Assembly (NCBI RefSeq): GCF_016907435.1
Contig: NZ_JAFBBZ010000001.1
Coordinates: forward strand, 3,286,001 to 3,350,000
DNA from: Nocardioides salarius
GTDB lineage: Bacteria; Actinomycetota; Actinomycetes; Propionibacteriales; Nocardioidaceae
DNA: 64,000 bases
Direction of reading: 5' to 3'
Part shown: piece after piece, positions 56,800 through 64,000 of the stretch
Layout: every line of letters starts with the position of its first letter
Numbering within the stretch: the first letter of the stretch is position 1
Translations under genes and position numbers: made by a program
The notes under the pieces: model-generated
What the model saw: the letters and a program-made list of their open reading frames with translations, nothing else
Told to the model about the DNA's origin: nothing
Databases searched by the model: none

Positions 56800-57232
56800 C
56801 CGCGTCGTAGCGGGGGTCGACGTCGGCGGGGTCGCAGCCGAGGAGCTCGGCGACCTGCTCGACGAGCACGGTCAGCAGCAGCGCGTGCAGCTCCGAGCGG
56901 GTCTCGCACCGGTGCTCGATCGGGCGGCGGAAGACCACCAGCCGGCTCGGCCGCCCGCCGGCGCCGCGCACCAGCGACGCGAGCGGCACGCTGTCGGGCG
57001 TCCAGTCGTCCGGCACCAGCGGCGTGTCCTCGACGGCGAACTCCACGAGCCCGAGCCGGTCGGACCAGCGGTCCTCGAGGTCGGTGACCAGGTCGAGGAC
57101 CAGGTCGTCGAAGCGCTGGCGGCGGGTGCGGACGGCGACCGTGCCGGGCACCGCGGGCCGCACGCCGGGCCCGCGCGGGCCCCGACCGCGCCGGTCACGG
57201 ATCCGACGTCGGGGCACGGCGTCGTCGGGCAT
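56795..57232 (-). CDS. Zincin-like metallopeptidase family protein with degenerate active site
   Basis: A 145-residue member of the actinobacterial family near DUF3499 and whiB2 (Rv3259-like), related to the zincin_1 (DUF1025) fold: a basic N-terminus, FDDLVLDLVTDLEDRW, LVEFAVEDTPLVPDD and RPSRLVVFRRPIEHRCETRSELHALLLTVLVEQVAELLG. Where active zincins have HExxH the helix reads LVEQVAELLG, so no zinc site remains. TAGGCT at 57244-57239 is 6 nt before the ATG. Its stop lies in the IS target duplication. Confidence 0.7.
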   Translation of the reverse strand: MPDDAVPRRRIRDRRGRGPRGPGVRPAVPGTVAVRTRRQRFDDLVLDLVTDLEDRWSDRLGLVEFAVEDTPLVPDDWTPDSVPLASLVRGAGGRPSRLVVFRRPIEHRCETRSELHALLLTVLVEQVAELLGCDPADVDPRYDAD

Positions 57233-57281
57233 GCCGCGAGCCTAGTCGGCGCCGGCCCCGGCGCGGGGTAGCGTCTGGGCC

Positions 57282-57641
57282 GTGAAGCCCGCCCGCCGCT
57301 GCTCCCGCACCGCGTGCGGCCGGCCTGCGGTGATGACGCTGACCTACGTCTACGCCGACCAGACCGCCGTGCTCGGTCCGTTGGCCACCTATGCCGAGCC
57401 GCACGCCTACGACCTGTGCGAGACCCACAGCGAGCGGCTCTCGGCCCCCCGTGGCTGGGAGGTGCTCCGCCTGGCCCAGCCCGCGCCCCCGGGCCCCAGC
57501 AACGACGACCTCCTCGCGCTCGCCGACGCCGTGCGCGAGGCCGGCCGACCGGCCCCCGTGCAGCGGTCCCTGCCCGAGGCGGAGACCGGTCGTGAGACCA
57601 CGCGTCGGGGCCATCTGCGGGTGCTCAGCTCCGACCACTAG
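57282..57641 (+). CDS. DUF3499 family protein
   Basis: A 119-residue protein with two cysteine clusters suggesting a zinc knuckle: CSRTACGRPA at the N-terminus and YDLCETHSERL in the middle, followed by a flexible acidic tail. The family (Rv3258c-like) is restricted to actinobacteria and of unknown role, and nearly always precedes phosphomannomutase. TAGCGT (57269-57274) lies 7 nt before GTG 57282. Confidence 0.88.
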   Translation: MKPARRCSRTACGRPAVMTLTYVYADQTAVLGPLATYAEPHAYDLCETHSERLSAPRGWEVLRLAQPAPPGPSNDDLLALADAVREAGRPAPVQRSLPEAETGRETTRRGHLRVLSSDH

Positions 57642-57650
57642 GGTCAGAGC

Positions 57651-59027
57651 ATGGCCGACACCCTGAGTGCCGACAACGTCCACGCGGTCTTCAAGGCCTA
57701 CGACGTGCGCGGGATCGCCCCCGACCAGATCGACGAGGCGCTCGCCCGCGCCACGGGCCTCGCCTACGTGCAGGTGCTCGGCGTCGACTCGGTCGTGGTC
57801 GGCCACGACATGCGTCCCAGCTCGCCCGGGCTGGCCGGCGCCTTCGCCGAGGGCGCCACCGAGGCCGGGGCCGACGTGGTGATGATCGGCCTGGCCTCGA
57901 CCGACCAGCTCTACTTCGCCTCGGGCTTCCTGGGCCGGGCCGGCGTGATGTTCACCGCCAGCCACAACCCGGCGCAGTACAACGGCATCAAGATGTGCCG
58001 GGCGCACGCGGTGCCGGTGGGCGCCGACACCGGTCTCGCCGAGATCCGCGACCGCGTCGTCGCCGGCGTCGTGCCCGACGCGGTGGGCACCGGCTCGATC
58101 AGCAGCCACGACGTGCTCGAGGCCTACGCGGCCCACCTGCTGACCCTGGCGCCGGTCTCCGGGCGGCGGCTCAAGGTGGTCGTCGACGCGGGCAACGGGA
58201 TGGCCGGGCACACCGCGCCGGCCGTCTTCGGGCGCCTGGGCCACGACGTCGTCGAGGTCGTGCCGATGTACTTCGAGCTCGACGGCACCTTCCCGAACCA
58301 CGACGCCAACCCCATCGACGCCGAGACGCTGGTCGACCTGCAGGCACGCGTCGTGGCGGAGGGCGCCGACGTCGGCCTGGCCTTCGACGGCGACGCCGAC
58401 CGCTGCTTCCTCGTCGACGAGCGCGGCGTCGCGGTCTCGCCGTCGACGCTGACGGCCCTGATCGCGGCGCGCGAGCTGGCCAAGCACCCCGGGTCGACCG
58501 TCATCCACAACCTGATCACCAGCCGGGCCGTGCCGCAGCTGGTCGAGGAGCTGGGCGGACGCCCGGTGCGCACCCGGGTGGGCCACTCCTACATCAAGGC
58601 CACGATGGCCGAGACCGACGCGGTCTTCGGCGGGGAGCACTCGGGGCACTTCTACTTCCGCGACTTCTGGCGCGCCGACTCGGGGATGCTCGCGGCGCTG
58701 CACGCGCTGGCCGCGCTCGCCGAGACCGACCTCCCGCTCTCGGCGCTGCTGGCGCAGTACGAGCGCTACCCGCTCAGCGGCGAGATCAACTCCACGGTCG
58801 CCGACCAGGGCGAGGTGATCGCTGCGGTCGAGGCGGCGTACGCCGGTCGCGAGGGCGTGAGCACCGACCGGCTCGACGGGCTCAGCGTGCTGCACGCAGA
58901 CTGGGCCTTCAACGTGCGCGGCTCCAACACGGAGCCGCTGCTGCGGCTCAACGCCGAGGGGAAGGACCAGCAGACCATGACGACCGTGCGCGACGAGGTG
59001 CTGAGCATGATCAGGGGTGCGCGATGA
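57651..59027 (+). CDS. manB: Phosphomannomutase/phosphoglucomutase
   Basis: A 458-residue alpha-D-phosphohexomutase converting mannose-6-phosphate to mannose-1-phosphate for ManC. The four family motifs are present: VMFTASHNPAQYNGIK (phosphoserine), LAFDGDADRCFLVDE (metal), GGEHSGHFYFRD (sugar) and VRGSNTEPLLRLNAE (phosphate). TAGGGT at 57639-57644, which includes the upstream gene's stop codon, is 6 nt before the ATG. Its stop overlaps the Trm112-like gene. Confidence 0.96.
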   Translation: MADTLSADNVHAVFKAYDVRGIAPDQIDEALARATGLAYVQVLGVDSVVVGHDMRPSSPGLAGAFAEGATEAGADVVMIGLASTDQLYFASGFLGRAGVMFTASHNPAQYNGIKMCRAHAVPVGADTGLAEIRDRVVAGVVPDAVGTGSISSHDVLEAYAAHLLTLAPVSGRRLKVVVDAGNGMAGHTAPAVFGRLGHDVVEVVPMYFELDGTFPNHDANPIDAETLVDLQARVVAEGADVGLAFDGDADRCFLVDERGVAVSPSTLTALIAARELAKHPGSTVIHNLITSRAVPQLVEELGGRPVRTRVGHSYIKATMAETDAVFGGEHSGHFYFRDFWRADSGMLAALHALAALAETDLPLSALLAQYERYPLSGEINSTVADQGEVIAAVEAAYAGREGVSTDRLDGLSVLHADWAFNVRGSNTEPLLRLNAEGKDQQTMTTVRDEVLSMIRGAR

Positions 59028-59209
59028 GCGGCCTGGACCTCGACCCGGCCCTGCTGGAGATCATCGTCTGCCCCGACTGCCACGGTGACCTGGCCGAGGG
59101 CCCGGGCGTGGGCGACGGCCCGGAGCTGGTGTGCGGCTCGTGCGGCCTGGCCTACCCCGTGCGCGACCAGATCCCGGTGCTGCTGGTCGACGAGGCCCGC
59201 CGCCCGTGA
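59024..59209 (+). CDS. Trm112 / UPF0434 family zinc-ribbon protein
   Basis: A 61-residue protein with the Trm112 layout: LLEIIVCPDCHGDL, then VCGSCGLAYPVRDQIPVLLVDEA; the four Cys form a zinc ribbon. Eukaryotic Trm112 activates methyltransferases. Bacterial partners are unclear. It is locked between phosphomannomutase and the SIS gene by 4-bp overlaps on both sides, so it is made with them. Confidence 0.9.
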   Translation: MSGLDLDPALLEIIVCPDCHGDLAEGPGVGDGPELVCGSCGLAYPVRDQIPVLLVDEARRP

Positions 59210-60234
59210 CCTGGTTCGACGAGTCCCGCCTCGACGACGAGCAGGCGCTGGAGCGCATCGACGTCCGGCTGCGGACCCTGGCCGAGTCCGGCTCGAGGGT
59301 GCGCCGCGAGGCCGGTGACGCCGCCTCGGCGATGGCCGAGGCGGTCACCCGTGCCCAGGACCTGCCCCGGCCGCGGGCGGTGATCGCCGCGGGCCCCGAC
59401 TCGCGGCTGCTGCGCGCGGTGCTGGAGCCGTGGTGCCCGGTGCCCTTCGTGGCCTGGCCCGGCCACGCGCTGCCCGGCTGGGCGGGCAGCCTCGACCTGG
59501 TGGCGGTGCTGGCCCCCGACGGGGGAGACCACGGCACGGCCTCGGCGGTGGCCGAGGCGGTGCGCCGCGGCTGCCAGGTGGTGGTCGCCGGCCCGCCCGG
59601 GTCGATGGTCGCCGAGCACGCCGCGGGGCGCTGGAGCGCCATCCTGCCGACCACCACGCGCGACCCGCTGGCCACGGCCGTGGTCATGCTCTCCTACCTC
59701 GAGCAGGTGCGGCTGGGCCCCAGCGCCGACCCCGGCACCGTCGCCGACGCGCTCGACCAGGTCGCGCTGGCCTGCGCGCCGCGGCGCGACCTGGCGGTGA
59801 ACCCGGCCAAGACGCTGGCCATCGGCCTGGCCGACACCAACCCCGTCGTCTGGGGCGGCAGCGTCCTGGCGGCCCGGGCCGCGCGCCGGGTCGCGGAGTC
59901 GATCCGCCGCTCGAGCGGGCGCACCGCCATCGCCGGCGAGGTCGACCAGCTGCTGCCGGTCATCGAGGCCTCGCGCCCCCGGGACGTCTTCGACGACCCC
60001 TTCGCCGGCGGCGCCGGCGACCTGCGCCCGGTCCTGGTGGTCCTCGACGACGGCGTCGACGACCCCCTGGTGCACGAGCAGCGCCAGCAGCTGGAGTCGG
60101 CGGCCGCCGAGCGCGGGGTGCGGGTCGAGACGCTGACGTGCGAGGAGGGCGACGAGGTCGCCCGCTACGCCTCGCTGCTGCTCAGCGGCACCTACGCCGC
60201 CGAGTACCTGCGGCTCGGGCTGGTCGACGACTGA
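59206..60234 (+). CDS. SIS-domain protein, phosphomannose/phosphoglucose isomerase-like
   Basis: A 342-residue protein corresponding to Rv3256c, placed between the mannose mutase and later genes. The N-terminal helix (FDESRLDDEQALERIDVRLRTLAESG) and SIS-like halves (AVIAAGPDSRLLRAVL; LDLVAVLAPDGGDHGTASAVAEAVRRGCQVVVAGPP; NPVVWGGSVLAARAARRVAESI) resemble bifunctional phosphoglucose/phosphomannose isomerases. Catalytic residues could not be assigned, so activity is inference from neighbours. GTG overlaps the upstream stop. Confidence 0.8.
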   Translation: MTWFDESRLDDEQALERIDVRLRTLAESGSRVRREAGDAASAMAEAVTRAQDLPRPRAVIAAGPDSRLLRAVLEPWCPVPFVAWPGHALPGWAGSLDLVAVLAPDGGDHGTASAVAEAVRRGCQVVVAGPPGSMVAEHAAGRWSAILPTTTRDPLATAVVMLSYLEQVRLGPSADPGTVADALDQVALACAPRRDLAVNPAKTLAIGLADTNPVVWGGSVLAARAARRVAESIRRSSGRTAIAGEVDQLLPVIEASRPRDVFDDPFAGGAGDLRPVLVVLDDGVDDPLVHEQRQQLESAAAERGVRVETLTCEEGDEVARYASLLLSGTYAAEYLRLGLVDD

Positions 60235-60272
60235 CGTTTGCCCACCCGCCGCCGGCGGGTAGGACTGGGGTC

Positions 60273-61364
60273 ATGGCCTCCCGACGAGACCCGTGGTTCG
60301 ACAACGCCAAGATGGCCCTCGTGACGTTGGTGGTCCTCGGTCACTCGTGGGTGCTGCTGCCCGACAGCGTGCTGGTCGAGCACCTCTACGACTTCCTCTA
60401 CGCCTGGCACGTCCCGGCGTTCGTGCTGGTCACCGGCTACCTGTCGCGCTCCTTCTCCTACACCCGTGCGCGCCTGTGGAGCCTGGTGCGCACCGTCGCG
60501 GTGCCCTACGTGCTCTTCGAGGCCGGCATCGCCCTGTTCCGCATCCACGTCGGCGGCGAGCAGCTCGAGGACCTGTGGCGCGACCCGCACTGGCCGATGT
60601 GGTTCCTCTCGGCGCTGTTCTTCTGGCGGCTGCTCACCCCGGTCCTGCGCGACCTGTGGGGCGGCCTCGCGGTCGCGGTCGGCGTCAGCCTGGTGGCCGG
60701 TCTCTACGTCGGGGACACCCTCGACGTGGCCCGCATCCTGGGCCTGCTGCCGTTCTTCGTGATGGGTCTCAAGGCCACCCCCGAGCGGCTCGAGCTGCTG
60801 CGCGCCCGTTGGGTGCAGGTGGTCTCGGTGGGCGTGCTGGTCGGCATCTGGTTCCTGACCGCGCGCACCGACCAGTGGGCGGCCACCGAGTGGCTCTACT
60901 ACCGGGCGCGCTACGACGAGCTCGACGTCAGCGACACCCGCGCGTTCCTGACCCGCACGAGCCTGCTGGTCCTCGGCACGCTGGGGGCGTGGGCCTTCCT
61001 GGCCCTGGTGCCGCGGGTCGGTGGCTGGTTCACCCGGATGGGCTCGGCGACGCTCGTGGTCTACCTCTTCCACGGCTTCGCCGTGAAGGGCGCCGGGTAC
61101 GCCGGGTGGGGCGGCTTCGCCGAGCAGCACCCGGCCCTGGGGCTGGTCGTGACCAGCGTGCTGGCGCTCGGGCTGGCGCTGCTCCTGGCCAGCGCGCCGG
61201 TGGCGCGGGTGCTGGGCCACGTGGTCGACCCGTTCGGCTTCGCGGGACGCCGGGTGGGGGAGGCGGTCGAGGTCGCGGTCGCCTCGCAGCGCGTCGACGA
61301 CCACGCCGAGGAGGTCGCCGTGCTGGTGGCCGCCGAGCAGCGCGCGCCGGCGGCGCGTGGGTAG
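60273..61364 (+). CDS. Acyltransferase-3/fucose-4-O-acetylase-like membrane protein
   Basis: A 363-residue protein with about ten helices. DPWFDNAKMALVTLVVLGHSWVLL is the signature opening of acyltransferase-3 enzymes, with the conserved His in GHSW, and YLFHGFAVKG carries a second conserved His near helix 9. These acetylate sugars of surface glycans or lipids. The C-terminal tail (about 320-363) is soluble and charged. A TAGGAC box (60260-60265) is 7 nt before the ATG. Confidence 0.88.
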   Translation: MASRRDPWFDNAKMALVTLVVLGHSWVLLPDSVLVEHLYDFLYAWHVPAFVLVTGYLSRSFSYTRARLWSLVRTVAVPYVLFEAGIALFRIHVGGEQLEDLWRDPHWPMWFLSALFFWRLLTPVLRDLWGGLAVAVGVSLVAGLYVGDTLDVARILGLLPFFVMGLKATPERLELLRARWVQVVSVGVLVGIWFLTARTDQWAATEWLYYRARYDELDVSDTRAFLTRTSLLVLGTLGAWAFLALVPRVGGWFTRMGSATLVVYLFHGFAVKGAGYAGWGGFAEQHPALGLVVTSVLALGLALLLASAPVARVLGHVVDPFGFAGRRVGEAVEVAVASQRVDDHAEEVAVLVAAEQRAPAARG

Positions 61365-61415
61365 GCTCCTGGTCGTGCCGACCCACCACGCCCACGCCCG
61401 CTGCGGAGACCTGCG

Positions 61416-62366
61416 ATGAGCGGCGGGCTGTTCGCCCTCCTCGACGACGTGGCCGCCCTGGCCCGCCTGGCCGCCGCGTCGGTCGACGACGTGGGTGCGG
61501 CCGCCGGCCGGGCCAGCATGAAGGCCGCGGGCGTGGTCGTCGACGACACCGCCGTGACCCCGCAGTACGTCCAGGGCGTCGCCGCCCACCGCGAGCTGCC
61601 GATGATCCGCAAGATCGCCGTCGGCTCGCTGCGCAACAAGCTGCTCATCATCCTGCCGGCGGCCCTGCTCCTCTCGCAGTTCCTGCCCTGGCTGCTCACC
61701 CCGATCCTGATGCTCGGCGGCGCCTTCCTGTGCTACGAGGGCGCCGAGAAGATCTGGGAGAAGGTGAGCGGGCACCACCCCGAGGAGACGAGTGCGGCCG
61801 AGGCCGCCACCGACCCCGTCGAGGCGGAGAAGCGGATGGTCGCCGGCGCGATCCGCACCGACCTGATCCTGTCGGCCGAGATCATGGTGATCAGCCTCAA
61901 CGAGGTCGCCGACGAGCCGTTCCTCTCCCGCGCGGTCATCCTGGCCGTCGTGGGGGTGGGCATCACCGCCCTGGTCTACGGCGTCGTGGCGGTCATCGTG
62001 AAGGTCGACGACGTCGGGCTGGGCCTGACCCAGCGCGCCTCGGCGACCGCGCAGCGCCTGGGCCACGCGATGGTCGCCGCCATGCCCCGGCTGCTGACCG
62101 TCATCGGCGTCGTGGGCACCGCCGCGATGCTGTGGGTGGGCGGCCACATCCTCCTCGTCGGGGTCGACGAGCTCGGCTGGCACGCGCTCTACGACGCGGT
62201 GCACCACCTCGAGGAGCAGGTCCACGACGCGCTCGGCGCGGTGGGCGCGACGGCCGCCTGGCTGGTCAACACCGCGGCCTCGGCCGCCCTGGGCCTGCTG
62301 GTGGGCGCCGTGGTCGTGGCCCTGGCGCACCTGCGCCCGCGTCGGGGCTCCGCCGCGAATTCCTGA
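61416..62366 (+). CDS. DUF808 family inner-membrane protein (YedI-like)
   Basis: A 316-residue membrane protein matching DUF808: LFALLDDVAALARLAAASVDDVG, ASMKAAGVVVDDTAVTPQYVQG, ELPMIRKIAVGSLRNKLLIILPAALLLSQFLPWLLTPILMLGGAFLCYEGAEKIWEK, AIRTDLILSAEIMVISLNEV. About five helices. Function is unknown. ATG 61416 follows GGAGA by about 7 nt. Confidence 0.9.
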   Translation: MSGGLFALLDDVAALARLAAASVDDVGAAAGRASMKAAGVVVDDTAVTPQYVQGVAAHRELPMIRKIAVGSLRNKLLIILPAALLLSQFLPWLLTPILMLGGAFLCYEGAEKIWEKVSGHHPEETSAAEAATDPVEAEKRMVAGAIRTDLILSAEIMVISLNEVADEPFLSRAVILAVVGVGITALVYGVVAVIVKVDDVGLGLTQRASATAQRLGHAMVAAMPRLLTVIGVVGTAAMLWVGGHILLVGVDELGWHALYDAVHHLEEQVHDALGAVGATAAWLVNTAASAALGLLVGAVVVALAHLRPRRGSAANS

Positions 62367-62471
62367 AACGTTCGCGGCCCCACCTACGCTGGAGGGGTCC
62401 GCGTGGGAGATCCCGACGATGCGCAGATGCGCGACGCAGACCTGCTCCAGACGCTTCGAGGAGACAACAAG

Positions 62472-63917
<1,446 letters not shown>

Positions 63918-63941
63918 GCACGACCACCGACGACGAGTCGT

Positions 63942-63984
63942 CCCTGGCACCACGACCGGCGTGCGCGCCGGCGTGGTGCCAGGG
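63942..63984 (+). terminator. Long hairpin terminator after ahcY
   Basis: CCCTGGCACCACG-A-CCGGCG pairs with CGCCGGCGTGGTGCCAGGG around TGCG: 19 bp with a single bulged A, 24 bp after the stop codon. Confidence 0.8.
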
Positions 63985-64000
63985 TGCAGGATGGGGACCA

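Noticed and set aside
62367..62471. Possible SAH or SAM riboswitch in the ahcY leader
   Set aside because: The leader of about 75 nt contains GATGCGC repeats and small hairpins, but the conserved GAGGAGCG-UGC and CCAGGCUCG blocks of the SAH riboswitch are absent and no pseudoknot pairing was found.

Overview
The window reads as chromosome of a very GC-rich actinobacterium, most probably a Nocardioides-like member of the Nocardioidaceae. The reasons are GTG/TTG starts, WhiB, F420 synthesis genes, acyl-CoA carboxylase with an epsilon subunit, LCP and GtrA proteins, and a mycobacterial-type gene order. This is inferred from gene content, because no rRNA or tRNA gene is present. From memory, many genes (accA, acyl-CoA dehydrogenase, gtrA, maf, accE, accD, birA, PH protein, purK, purE, LCP, TIGR03089, manC, fbiB, fbiA, whiB, DUF3499, phosphomannomutase, SIS protein, ahcY) correspond to Mycobacterium tuberculosis Rv3248c-Rv3285, with rearrangements and insertions.

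Layout. 0-7.5 kb: a cupin fragment, pyruvate carboxylase, a YdbS/YdbT-like pair and the biotinylated acyl-CoA carboxylase alpha subunit, mostly on the minus strand. 7.6-13.6 kb: an oxalate/formate-type MFS carrier with a 52-residue companion, acyl-CoA dehydrogenase, GtrA, Maf, a GH6 glycosidase and an orphan response regulator. 13.6-16.7 kb: a lower-GC insert with a SigE-family sigma factor, its one-pass membrane partner and a polytopic membrane protein. 16.7-19.0 kb: a processive-type GT2 synthase coupled to a lipoprotein. 19.0-25.6 kb: accE-accD, birA, a PH protein, a class III cyclase, a stand-alone winged helix, purK-purE. 25.6-34 kb: membrane acyltransferase-like protein, CoA-binding protein, Dps, SigB/F-type sigma, crotonase, two LCP ligases, thioesterase, 5'-3' exonuclease.

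34-43.4 kb: a DUF222/HNH gene, then a galactan locus (two GlfT1-like GT2s, glf, glfT2, wzm, wzt), bracketed on both sides by clusters of a ~140-bp intergenic repeat (four plus three copies). 43.4-51.3 kb: a PGRP amidase with a calcium-loop repeat tail, TIGR03089, mannose-1-phosphate guanylyltransferase, a DUF3105 protein, fbiB-fbiA, whiB. 51.4-64 kb: a giant GT2/membrane protein with a DUF5719 partner, an IS481 element inserted exactly in the shared stop-codon palindrome of two convergent genes, then a degenerate zincin, DUF3499, phosphomannomutase, Trm112-like and SIS proteins, an O-acyltransferase, DUF808 and ahcY.

Working together: the biotin enzymes and BirA feed fatty-acid and anaplerotic carboxylation. 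ManC, phosphomannomutase and the SIS protein make GDP-mannose. Glf, GlfT, Wzm, Wzt and the LCP proteins plausibly build, export and attach a galactofuranan. At about twenty genes a TANNNT -10 element lies 6-8 nt before the start codon, which predicts widespread leaderless transcription. At two divergent gene pairs the two -10 elements overlap on the same TA step.
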